DNA from: Acanthochlamys bracteata
Lineage: Eukaryota; Streptophyta; Magnoliopsida; Pandanales; Velloziaceae
DNA: 64,000 nucleotides
Assembly: GCA_019914995.1 (NCBI GenBank)
Contig: CM034139.1
Coordinates: 3,636,461 to 3,700,460, forward strand
Direction of reading: 5' to 3'
The position numbers and the translations under genes are program-made. A model generated the notes under the pieces. The model did no database searches. It was given only the letters and a program-made list of their open reading frames with translations, and was not told the DNA's origin. This document shows, in pieces, positions 1-11,600 of this stretch. Position 1 is the first letter of the stretch; each line of letters opens with the position of its first letter.

Positions 1-251
1 GTAAACTAAACTACAAAAAAAAAAATAAATTGTGTCGAACTTTCCTAAATTTTAAGTTTTCCCAATGCCTTTTCAGCCCCATTAGGAGAGCTTACAACTC
101 CTAAACGATGTAAATATATCAAGCATCCTATTTTTGTGTACAGACTAATGAGTAGAAGGGAATAACATGCAAGAACTAATTAAGATAAATATAAAGATTT
201 CCTAACACAAAATATAAACAATTTGGATGAATTCATTTGTTCCATAACTAC

Positions 252-292
252 CTGAATTCAACGCCGGCGAGGGAAGAAGCTATGGCCGCCAT
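252..292 (-). CDS. Possible first coding exon of a gene leaving the window on the left (partial)
   Basis: On the minus strand an ATG at 292 opens a 41-nt reading frame encoding MAAIASSLAGVEF. It ends in CAG followed by GTAGTT, a usable splice donor at 251-250. The exon is preceded by CT-rich sequence like a 5' leader, and it is GC-richer than its surroundings. A plausible acceptor, a long T run followed by GTAG, lies near position 11 on the same strand, so most of the gene would be outside the window. Another acceptor at 92-91 would give a 28-residue product ending at 45. I do not recognise the product. The call rests only on exon-like composition and splice signals. Confidence 0.28.
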
Positions 293-2341
293 CAGATATT
301 TACGCTACCTTCTTCTTCTTCTTCAATGGTTTCAGAGATTTTATTTTTAAACAAGCAGTTCGAATTGCTACAGAAGAAAAAGAGTAGGTCGGTAATTGGA
401 GAAGAAAGCGAAAGTAGGGAACGAATGAATGAATCGGATCGCAGGTAACGAGTTTAGTTTATAAGTTCGGTGGTTAGATTATTTAATTAATGAATAAAAT
501 TGAGGGAGGAGGATTATTTGTTTTGCTGAAACCATCCTCTAATAGTTAGTTTGTCAAAACGAGGCATTCATGTGAGGCAATAGTATGAAATTTGATGACA
601 TATATCTTTCGAATTGAAATGAAGAGTCCGTTTTGTAAATAAATTAAGAAAAAGTGAAAAGATAAAGGTTAGATTCCAAGACCCGAACGGATAAGGAAAG
701 ACTCTGAACACACGATTCAGTAGATGCTTGGCATTTGCTTATATCCACTTATTATATATGTTTAAAGTTTTTATTTTTAAATAATTTTTTATAGTATTAA
801 ATGTTTTTAATAATTATAAAAATATAAAAAATTCAAATTATAGACTTACTGTATATATTTTTTAAAATTTAATAAATAACAAAATTATTTTAAATTTTTT
901 TTAAATATCTTTAAGCAATTCTAAAAAACTCTTCAAAACATCGCTAAATTATAGAGACGGTTTGAAAGTATCTACAAAAAATTTTTATTTTATTTTTTAA
1001 TAAAAATAAAATAAATAAATAATAAAATTTATGATGTAGAATTTTTTAATTTTTAAATAAATTTTATAAAATTTTATAAAAATTAGAAAATACTTTTTTC
1101 AAAAGCAATATCAATAGCATTCTCTACATGTTTGTTAGTGATTATTATAATTTAATTTATTTTATATAAATTTTATTCTTTTTTAAAACATTTTAAAATT
1201 TTAGAAAGTCTAAATAATTGCATAATATAAAATTTGTATATACTTTTATGTTTCTATATAAAATATATTTAATTATAAAATAAATATTTTTAAAATTTTT
1301 TTTTTATAAGTTAATGTTCTTTTCGAACTAAAAGAGTCAGGGTCACCGGCTCACTGCCAACAATTTTCTGCCGTTCAATGAATCGCCTGTTGGACCCGAA
1401 GTCGGTACCAGCTGCCACATATAAACAGATACGAGACGAGATGAATTATAATGTTCGTCTTAAATTAAATTAAATGTTTACCATTTAAAGTTTATTACTA
1501 AATTTAAATTTTAAACTTATTTCTAAAGTTTAATAAATTTTTGAATAAATAGATGAATCAATAAGCTGCATATGATGCTTAGTACTAAATACTCACAAAA
1601 TGGATCAAAATCTTAACAACCTAATAAATAGATATATGTTAAATTTATAAATTTTATGTATTTAAAATGTACCCTAAATATTTCAAAATACCGTATAGCT
1701 TTTATTACCGGCTTGCTTCTATATACTAAGCACATCGTGCCCCAAAAGAATCATACGAATGACAACTTTAACTAGAACAACTTTCCTGGCCTTATACAAG
1801 GTGCACAAATGATTACGGTTAATAAACCCAAATAGCAAAAGCAAAATTTAGGCCATATTTGAATAGCGATGAACTCTAATTCGGACACTTTATATCTTTT
1901 AATTATTATGTTCAAATTTTATTTTAGTTTCATATAAAATTTTATTTTTATCAAAATTTAACTCTAGTTTTTAATTCATATATTTGAATTTATTATTCTA
2001 AATTTTATTTTGCGAAACCCATTCCATATAAACACACACAAGGAGGCATGAACACGAGCACACGCATACACCACGTACGGTTATAACCAAGAAGAGGAGA
2101 ACAACTCGAACATTGTCTCACAAAAGTATGCACATTTCTCTATTAAAGCAGAAGCATAACGAGAAGGACTATGCCCATACTTCAAACCATCCAATACAAA
2201 CAAACAAAATGTTATATTATTGTTCCCTGCCATTACTGTAATACATACTAACAACTTAAGATAGCAATATAATTATCCAAAAAAATTTTGTAACTCTGTC
2301 TAAAGAACTTCTGCTGAGAAGGTCTAACCAATAAGTTTTTC
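293..2341. other. Intergenic AT-rich DNA
   Basis: No supported gene is visible. The stretch between about 740 and 1310 is very AT-rich with runs of A and T. A short GC-richer patch at 1335-1400 has no open frame of note. The right end, from about 2040, is probably the 3' untranslated region and flank of the minus-strand eIF3d gene. Confidence 0.6.
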
Positions 2342-4826
2342 TTAACCAGAAGCTTCAGGTGGATCCTTCTCAGTCTCACCTTCAACTTTAGCAGTATTAG
2401 GCTCCACTTCAGCTGCAGTAGCTGCCTCATCCAGAGTGTTTGCCTCGTTATCCTCTGCAGGAGGCTGTACCTGCTCCTCCTCTGGCAATGGCTCCTCAAC
2501 ATAGTCATTCTCAAAAGCATCAGCTGGCACCTCATAGATTCTCATCTGGGGCTTGGCAGGGTCCTTCACAAGCACATACTTTCCCTCGTTAAGTTTCATG
2601 CAGAGATCTACAATGGACTTGACAATGCCCCACATGTTAGCAGGATTGAGGTTAATTTGAGCAGCAAAGTCCCTTGGCTTGTGTCCAAAAACACTCAAGA
2701 TGGAGTGATTGAAGTGGTCCCTGGGGTGGATCCTAGACACATAACCTAGTTTCATCATGTCTGCACCAGCAAGAAGGGCCTGGGCAGTCCACTTTGCGAG
2801 CTTATTTGCATTATTCTTGAGTTCGGTAGCAAGGACAGCACCACGCTGAGTCTCGAGCTTCTTTCGCCAGTCAACACCTGAGTGCTTAGGATCGAATTCA
2901 TTGAGGGCATTGAGAGTTAGGTAGGAGCGCTGGTCCTTGGCATCAGTGATGCTATGGACCTCACAGCGAGCAACAAGGTAAATGTCATCATCAAGCTTCC
3001 ACCGACGGTATCGGTAGGCAACTGATGCAACCTCCTCAGCCTCTGCAGCAAAAGGGTTGGGCTCATCAAATTGGAGCTTGTTTCCATCGCGAAGGAGGAC
3101 TTGCTGAGAGAAATTCTGGTTAATGTATGTGGCTTCAACAGCAAGAGAGTGTGCTGAGTTGATGTCTTCCTTGGCCTCCGGGAGGGGCTCCTGGGCAGTC
3201 TCATTGACAGTAAGAAGGTCAAGCTGGGATCCATCACGCTTGTCAAAGAAGAGCTTATTACCAACACGTTGGACAACAACATCCCAGGAGTAGACAGAGC
3301 GGGGTGCACACATGAGGGCTGATAGGATGGCATCAGTTGCAAAGACAGTGGCACGATCCTCATTGGCAAACCGGCGAATTACAGGGTCATCAGTGGTGGT
3401 GACCTGAGAACAATACAACATATATCACATTGTGTGCCATGATTACAGAATTTTCCTATAAACTCTTTCTAACCCCAAAAAAGTGAGGTCTGCAAACTCA
3501 AAGATATGAGTACAAAATAGATGCAAAAAGGTAAGACATAAAACACATAATACGAGATCAGAACAGTAGAACCTGCAAAAGGAACTCAGCCTAATAATTC
3601 AACCGATAGTACTTGTTCATTACCATGTAAAATTCCTTGTTACTTGCAAGAATAAAAAAGTCTAAAACACCCACTCCAAAATACTAGCCTATAAATTTAT
3701 GGAAGACGAGGCATGCATAAGAATCAGCATTATATGTAGCCAATGTCCAAACTTTCAACTCCTCACCATGACCCTACAATTTTGCCAAATTTCGAGATGA
3801 TATTTAATCCCATCATACAACTTATAGTCAAACAAAGGTTCTGTAAACATCTTGCAAAACCCTACTATACTTTCAGTATGATGCATGATCTTGACTGTCA
3901 TTCTGTTAGATATAGATTACTCAGAAGCTAAAACACAATGTGAATCAGAAGCAACACAGTCAGATTCGACATATCTGCATACAACCTGCATAAACAAGTT
4001 GCATAACATATACTTACAAACTCCACACATGCAACAACATTCAGTACTTGAAGAGAGCTCAATTCACTAGCATGTTCAAGTAATACCCAAAAGAAACAAG
4101 CGATGAAGTCCTTACCTTGAAGAAATTTCTCGACTTGAACCGCTCCAGCCTCCTTTCGTTCCTTGGATTAACCCTATCGTAAGACCTATCGTAAAACTCA
4201 AGCCCTCCGCAAACCAATAAATCTTCCGGCGGGTCAGGAACATTGAACGACAGCTTCGAGAAAGTCGAGAACGGTATCTGATCCAACATTGTCCACTCAG
4301 GCTGAATATCCACCGACGATTTCAGTGCCTGTCCACCGCCTACCCCTCGCGCATTCGACGCATTAGCGTTCGCCCCGCGATGAGAGAGATGATACATTCG
4401 ATCGCGTCTCGCGCGATCCTTATCAGCCTCCCTACGTCGAGCTTCAACCTCTTCGTCACGCCTCTGCGGAAGCTGCGGGCGTTGATTGAATCTCCAACGA
4501 GGACCAAACTTGGGTCTCGGCGGTGGCTTTCCATCAACGAGCCTAAAGCTCGAATCTTCACCGTCAGCAACGATAGAATCATCTAGCGCGAAATCGAACA
4601 CAGCGTCGCGAGAGAACGAAGCGGCGGCTCGGTAATTGGGGTTTGAATAATTAGGGTTTTGATTACGAGTCCAGTCGGCGATCCGACCGAGCTTGTCGGA
4701 GCGAGAGAAAGGAGCGAAGGGAATGTTCGTCCCTTCGCGATTGGAGAAGAGGAGCGGGATCGCCGGTGTGTCAGGCGGACCCCATCCATCAGGATTGTAA
4801 GGAACAGCCCCGACTTCAAAGCCCAT
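2342..4826 (-). CDS. EIF3D: Eukaryotic translation initiation factor 3 subunit D (eIF3d)
   Basis: Two coding exons, 4826-4116 and 3403-2342, are joined by a 712-nt intron with a GTAAG donor and a TTCTCAG acceptor. They encode about 590 residues, the usual size for plant eIF3d. The N-terminus has the eIF3d-type MGFEVGAVPYNPDGWGPP start. It is followed by an Arg-rich region rich in RRREADKDRARRDR-like residues, comparable to the RNA-binding part of the family. The splice junction reads FFKV-TTTDDP, a conserved eIF3d stretch. The cap-binding-like core follows, with ANEDRATVFATDAILSAL and a Trp/Arg-rich YRRWKLDDD. The C-terminus is an acidic, Glu/Pro-rich tail. The protein is a subunit of the eIF3 complex in cytosolic translation initiation, and in other organisms it binds caps of selected mRNAs. 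The start is set by the only upstream in-frame ATG next to a leader containing TCTAGGGTTT, a motif common in plant translation genes. The gene looks intact. Confidence 0.96.
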
Positions 4827-5876
4827 TGAAGGAAGATTGTTGCCCGCAGCGAGCGGCGGCGGTGGAGAAGAAAGTGTTTATTGAGATTTTGGAATCTCAA
4901 TCTAGGGTTTCTGTTACTGCATCAAGTACAATTGATTGTGGTGTGCCGCAGGAGATTTTATAAAGAGTAAAAATAAAAAATAAAATTTTTTAGAAATAAA
5001 GTAAAAATAAAATTTTGTATTTATGTTTAAATAATTTTTAAAAATATATTAAAAATTAAAAAATATAATTATATTAAAAAGTGTGCAAATAAAAATATTA
5101 GAACTGAAATTTCGTATATAAAAATAAAATTTTAAATTTTTTATTTAATTAAAATATATAAATTATTTAAAATTTGATGAAAAAAATAAAATTATGGATA
5201 TTTGAAATATGTTTTTAAATTTGATTTGGTCTGTAACTCTGAGTGAGAACAACAATCCGGTTGAGTTTGGGTCTGACTCAAGTTTAACTCGAAATAGAAA
5301 ATCAATTAAATAATTTTGATCTTTTACATGATAAACCATTAATTATATATTATTATGAAGATAAGTTTCTCCGCATGCATTTTTTGAATTATGAGAACAA
5401 CCGTACTAAGTAATTTTGTGATATTCAATCTTAACCTCAGCTAACTTATTTAAACTTTTATGCTACGAAATAAATAAAATCTTATAACACACTGTATGAG
5501 TTGGTTTTGATTAAAATTTGTAACAATAGACTACAAAAATAATGTTTTTATTGGGAAGGACTTATTAGAAATACTTAATAAGTCATCTTACGTCTTATAA
5601 ACATTTTTTTTATTTTTCTCCAATATAACTAACCCGACAATCGATTCGAATTTGTGTCCGAATGACAGATCAATCCGACAGATAAACGGGTTGATCTGCC
5701 GGGTCACTTGTTCCTGTGGTGTTTCGCACTTGCATATGACAAGATTACACACTCACCTGCTGTTAGCAAGTATTCAAAGCGTCAACAACTCACGAAAATG
5801 CTACCATCTATTGATCTGATTTTCTATCCATCTATCCAAAAAAAGCAAGGAATGAAACCTTCACCTTCAGTCCCTT
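4827..5876. other. Intergenic: eIF3d upstream region and AT-rich DNA
   Basis: The first 140 bases are the probable promoter and leader of the minus-strand eIF3d gene, including a TCTAGGGTTT element. The rest is AT-rich and non-coding. A near-perfect short inverted repeat (CAGATCAATCCG against CGGGTTGATCTG) lies at 5666-5698. Confidence 0.55.
5666..5698. repeat. Short inverted repeat
   Basis: Arms at 5666-5677 and 5687-5698 match at 11 of 12 positions with a 9-nt loop. The GC-rich arms stand out from the surrounding AT-rich DNA. It could be a hairpin or the remnant of a transposon end, and its function is unknown. Confidence 0.5.
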
Positions 5877-6472
5877 GAGTAAGCCTCATGATCCGAGAGC
5901 CAAAGCCGGAGCAGGACAGATGGCAGCATAAAGCTCCCCTCTTTCTGCCTGTTTCTTAACCATGCTCTCCAGCTCCTTGCAATCTTCAAATTACCCGTTC
6001 CCGAATCTCAAAAACTGATTCACGCGAAACATGTCGGAAGAGAGATGAGATCATATGTAGAGTTCGCACAAGTTGAGATTTAGTGCGTCAGCGACGAGCT
6101 TAACACCAAAGGACGCATCCACTTGTCGATCCTTCTCGACTGACGCAACGGTGACATCAGCACCACCACATCGGAGCACATCGATGGTGATAACGGCTTC
6201 GACCGGCTCCGTGCCATTTGTCACCGGCACCAAAACCTGCAATAATTAATCAAACAAATAACATCAGCATCAATCCCCGAGGAAGTATTGAGTTGATTGA
6301 TTGGTGTATGTGTAGTGTAGATAACCTTCTTTGCAGCAAAACCCATCGTTGCTAGTGAGTGCGAATAGAAAGTGGAATGAGAAGAAGGAAGAAAGGAGTG
6401 GTGGTGACGGAGTGGAGAAAGAAATCTGGGGAGAGTTGAAGTGAAGAAGAAACGAGTAGGGGAAGCAGCCAT
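5877..6472 (-). pseudogene. DJ-1/PfpI family gene, broken (DJ-1A/B-like)
   Basis: Exon 1 (6472-6326) encodes a Ser/Arg/His-rich leader resembling an organelle transit peptide and ends in GFAAKK. A canonical 89-nt intron follows. Exon 2 starts at 6236 with VLVPVTNGTEPVEAV, then a DVLRCGGADVTVASVE segment typical of plant DJ-1 proteins (glutathione-independent glyoxalase or protein-repair family). After CELY the frame breaks: four extra bases (ATAT) precede GATCTCATCTCTCTTCCG, which would restore DLISLP. The Gly-rich PGGMPG segment after it is scrambled. Homology resumes at about 5990 with DCKELESMVKKQAERGELYAAIC, including the expected nucleophile-region cysteine in AAICPAPALALG. It then meets TGA where the family has Trp (GS-W-GLL). 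Only the first of the two DJ-1 domains usual in plants is visible. This is a decayed copy or fragment, not a working gene. Confidence 0.82.
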
Positions 6473-9400
6473 ATGTAATGTAATTTAAACGCGTGAATAT
6501 GGTTCTGAACTATCTTGATAGATCGAGTTTGTTGTTTCCGAGAGCAGCCGGAGAGCGGCTAACCGAACAGCAGAAAATGAAATCAGCATGCGGCAGTAGA
6601 GTGGAGAGTCAGAGAAAGAAAAAATGCAGTCGGAGCGGCGAGCCAAAGAACTTGCCGGAGCGAAGAGATAGAGACCTTGCCAAGAGTAGTCGGAGAGCGG
6701 CTAGCTGAATTGCTGAGAAAACCGCAACTGAAGAGTGGTGGGAAGGGAAAAAAATATTTAGCCAAGAAAGGAGACAACAACTCTCATCGAAGAACAAAAT
6801 TTCACTAGAGAAGAAGCTCAAGTATTCACTGATCGGAAGAGAAAAACACCTAGAGAGTTCAGGCGCTGAGATTTGGTTTGTCAGTGTTAATAAGAACTTG
6901 TTTTTTTAACGTGACCGGGACAACCCAGGCAGCCGGTTCAACCATCGCCGTCCGGATAAAATCGGGTCGCTGATGTGATCGATTTTGTACATATTTGGAC
7001 CGACTTTTTGTCTGAATTATTGATTTATCGCACCAATTCAAACGGTTCGGTCCAAATCTGCTAATATTGTTTATATCTAATAAGTTAATTAGTTTGTTTA
7101 GAAATTTTAAAATAACTAATCACGTAGACACTCCTTTTATACATATTCTTCCGCTACTCTATTCTAACAATAACACAGTAATGATATATTCTATATTTAA
7201 AAAATAATGTATTTGTTTTTCATATATGTTATCATTGATTTAGGGAATATTTGAAAATACTTATAAAAATAATTTTCTCAAAACATAAATGTACTTTAAA
7301 TTTTTTTGATAAATGAATTCTACATTGTGTACATTTTAAATTTTTAAAAAATTTATTTAGAAATTATAGAAGATTTATTAGAAACGTAAATTAAAATTTA
7401 GAATCAAAAAAGTTGAAAAGTAATCTTAAATATCACTTTAATGTGTTTGGCATTAGTTATCGAAGTTTTTCGATAAGTACTTTTTATTTTATATTTTTAA
7501 TAAATTTTTTATAATATTTTAAAATTTTTATTTAAAAATATTGAAAATATAAAAAGATATTATTATTATTATTATTATTTATTTTATAATTTATTTTAAA
7601 AAAATAAATTTTTTTTAAAATAATAAAAATATTTTATATTTTAAAAGCTATATTTCATAAATATTTTTAGATATCCCAAATCACGGTTGAGTTACAAATA
7701 TGCGTAAGAGTATACAAGGTTAGAGAAATGTCTATATCCTAACTTTTTGTTTTTCAAAATAGAAAGGAAACAAAGCGAAACAAACTACTACGACAATGAA
7801 TCGCACACGCGTGCGTTTAGAATTACTTATAAAATAATTTTTTTTAAAATAAAAAATATTTTTATTTTTTTAAATAAGTTTTATTTTTTTATTTTTAAAA
7901 AAATAAAAATATGTAATAAAAAGATCTAATTATATATAACTTTTTATATTTTTTAAATTTTTAAATAAATCTTTTAAATATTTATAAAATATGTATTGAA
8001 AAATATAAAATTAAAAATTAAAAATTTTAGTTAAAAAAAACAAAAACAAACTCACCCGAAGACATTCTCGCTCATGTTGCTTATATATATATATATGGCT
8101 AAATAAAAAAAACTTTTTTTTTGAAATTTATTAATATTTTATTTATATTTTTAATAAAATTTTAATTAATAATATATAAAATTTATTTAAACATTTAAAA
8201 ATATAAAAAATTTTACATAATAAAATCTTTTTATTATTAATTTTATTACTTTTTATGAATTAAAATAATAAAATTTATTTTATTAAAATAAAATAAAAAT
8301 ATTTTTTATTTTAAATAAATTCTTTTTATAAGTACCCACTTAAAGAGCACTCGAGATAGTTATAAAAAGCAATCTAACTTCTTCAAGCTTAAATAAATCG
8401 AAAATGACAATTGAGTATGACATAAAATGAATGCATACAAAACAATCAATTCAATCCTATTATAAAAACTTTGGTAATAATAACGAACAATCCCCCAAAA
8501 TCTAGCTGCTTTCTTTACGTAGCATACCTCCTCACGCCGTAATTTTTGCGGTATAAGATTTTTCCAAAATAATATCTAACTTTCTCATTTTTTCTTTAGT
8601 ACCATATTTCAATTCACCAGAATTTCAATTTCTTACGTCAGATTAAAATTTCTATGAATTTAAATATTTTAATATACAAAAAAAATTGAAAACTATAATT
8701 CTACATTGATCTTTATTTTTATTTGAGTTCCACCTTTTTATTTTCACTCTTTGAGATAATCTTTTTTTTACTTTCAATTTACTTTTAAAAATAATTAAAA
8801 GATAAAATATAAACTCTATTTTCATCTCATTTAAAAAAATAATTAAAACATATAAATTAAATATTACTTTCAACTCATTTTTTTTAATTTTTAACTTTTA
8901 ATTTCGTAAATTTTAATTATGAAAATTTAAAACACGAATTTAATATCCAACTTCCCGCTTCATTATCTAACAAAAATATTGTATTCATTAGCATCGTACG
9001 GACGTGTGTGATTTATCTATATATGATACGAAACAAAATATTAAAAAATAATTTTAATATTAAATATAAAGAATTATTTTAAAATATTTTTTTGAAAAAC
9101 AAATTTTTCAGTATCACTTAATACAGACAAGTAAACAAACCCGTAGTAAAATATCTAAAAGGGAATACAGTAACATCTCTTCTTATAGTAGCAAGATATT
9201 TGAATAAGTTTATTTATATAGCGCGTATTTATTTTACGATTTTTAAAGTAAGTTTAAAAATAAAATTTAAAATTAAAATTATTTAATAAATAAGCTTTTA
9301 TATTTATTTGTATTAAATTAAATTATAGAATTAAATTTTTAAAATAAATTTTTTAAATATTTAAATATTTTATTTATTTTATTAAAAGTGAATTTAAAAA

Positions 9401-11600
9401 AATTAATTAGTGGATTTGTAAACAAGCTCAAAATGTAAGCTCCGTCTTTCTAAGAAATATAGAGTATATAACTATTATAAATATTTTAATTATAAACTTT
9501 TAGTAACTGTTGTGCAGTTGAAAATCTCATCTGCCTCCTCATCGCTGCATTTTTGGTTCTTCTCCTTTTTTTTTTTTCTTTAGATATATACCTTTTTTAT
9601 TAAATGATTTATCATCTAATATAGTTAGTTACTACGTTAAATTTGTCTCAATATAATCTTTTTATTTTTATATTAAATTAGGGTGCATTTTAAATATTCG
9701 TCATTAAGTTTTCTGTAAATAAAAAGTATAAAGTAAAATTTTTAAAAATAAGTTGAAAGTAAAGTTTAATTTTTGTAATTCAGTTACTTTTGAAAGTGAA
9801 TGAAAAATAAAAAGATAGAACCGTATTAAGATGTACGTAAATAAAAAACTTAGAAATGAATTTTCATGTGTAAAATTAGAATTTTTAATTTTTTATGTAA
9901 ATAAAATATATGAATTCAAAACTCTAATTCTGACAGAAGAAACTGAAATTTCGAACGATTGAAACAAAACTTCGTGCTTTTAGCTGGACTTTTATATTTA
10001 ATTAATTGCCATGTTTACTACAAGTTTGATCTTACTTTTTTCTCTTAAAAATTCACCTATAACTCGATTTTTTCTCTAAAAAGTTCAAATAAAATTCATC
10101 TATAACTTTTTTCTCTAAAAAATCAAATAAATTTCAAAAATTAAACTCAATTTTTTTATCAAAAATTTCACTTTCAAAATTTAAATTTTAAAATTGAAAA
10201 TTTAACCTCTAAACTCACATATAATAATAAATAAAAAATACAGAAATTAAACTTATTTTTGAATTTCACTTTATAAGTAACTCATTTTGAAAAGTCAATT
10301 TTTAAAACTTAGTAAGAACGAAAAAGATACATTCAATACTGTAGAATTTGAAACAGTCTGTTCTTATAACATAATTATCATGCATAATTAATTAAGAAAA
10401 CAAACAAATTTATGAACGAGTTATAATTATTAAATAAAGCCATAACTTTTTTAGTCTTTTATAAATTTATCTATGGGCATGTTTGGCTAACCATTAAATT
10501 TAAAATTTTTAGGCTAAAACTGTTGTTTATATAATTTTTCGGAAAAAAGTAGTTGTTTAACTTTTGATTAGAATTTTTTTTTTAATTCTGTATGGATAAA
10601 TTTTACTGTTTAAAATTTTTTCGTAAAAAAAAATTGAAGATATGTTTGACTAAGTTTTTATTTGTAAGTGAATAAAATATACAATGACTTAAATACCTTT
10701 AAATATATAATATATGATGTATTATTAAATTTATGAATCTATTTTCATGTATTATTTAGTCTTTTGAAAATTAATTTTATAACATATTTTTAAATTATTT
10801 TTTATAATAATATTTATAAACCTATTAATAAATATATTATTATTATTTTATTAATAATATTTTTATCAAATGCCCTTAGATATATAATAATTGATATATT
10901 ATCAAAACTTTAATTATTGTTTACATATTAATTATGTTTTAAATTTAATATTTTTTATTACATAATACTTATATAAATACTTTCTTATATTAATATTTAC
11001 TTCTATTTAATTTAATATTTTTATAATATTAAATTTATTCATATTTTTATATTAATATTTGTAAACTCATAGTAAAAATATTATTATTAATTATTTAGAA
11101 AAGTATTAATTTGAAATAAATCGTGCAAGTTAATTTTACTGAAGCGTGAACGTTGCAAGAATTTAACGTTACGAATTTTTTTTTCAAAGGTTTGCTGAAT
11201 GTTACATAAACTGTGCATCCCATCTAACGTTCGACCAATCGATGTTTTACTGGATCAACAAGTATAGCATAAATCAATTAGATACCGTATAAATTGAGAC
11301 ACTAAGTAAAATATAGAAGGAACACAAATAACCTAAAATTGGCATACAATTAACTTAAAAAAGGAACAATTAGTTCACTTCCATGCATTAAAAAATGTCA
11401 AAAGATCAAATGAAACTATAGGTGGACAATAATATTTTAAATAGCTAATCACATAAGTTTATGACCAAAAGATAGTGTACAATTAACTCTATAAATATTC
11501 ACTTTTAATTAAAGAGAAAATTGAAATTCAAAGAAATTATAGTAAATATTTCTTCTCTGTAGAAGCAAATACAATAAGGATATAGAGAAAAAATAGAAAA
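6473..11600. other. Gene-free AT-rich stretch
   Basis: About 5 kb without a supported gene. At 6530-6860 there is a GC-richer patch in which CGGAGAGCGGCTA recurs, with no convincing protein. A perfect 11-bp inverted repeat lies at 6993-7057. From 7100 to 11500 the sequence is dominated by A/T runs, with a (TTA)n tract near 7560 and a (TA)n tract near 8082. Several segments resemble the AT-rich interiors of the MITE-like elements found further right. The short open frames here are of random AT type. Confidence 0.6.
6993..7057. repeat. Perfect 11-bp inverted repeat in a GC-richer island
   Basis: ATTTGGACCGA at 6993-7003 is exactly inverted at 7047-7057, with a 43-nt spacer. The surrounding 6900-7060 is richer in GC than its flanks and contains GGTT/AACC-type words seen in plant repeats. 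It may be a decayed transposon end or a hairpin. Confidence 0.45.

Noticed and set aside
7560-8100. (TTA)n and (TA)n tracts as possible replication or matrix elements
   Set aside because: Simple AT repeats are everywhere in this window and give no specific evidence of such a role.
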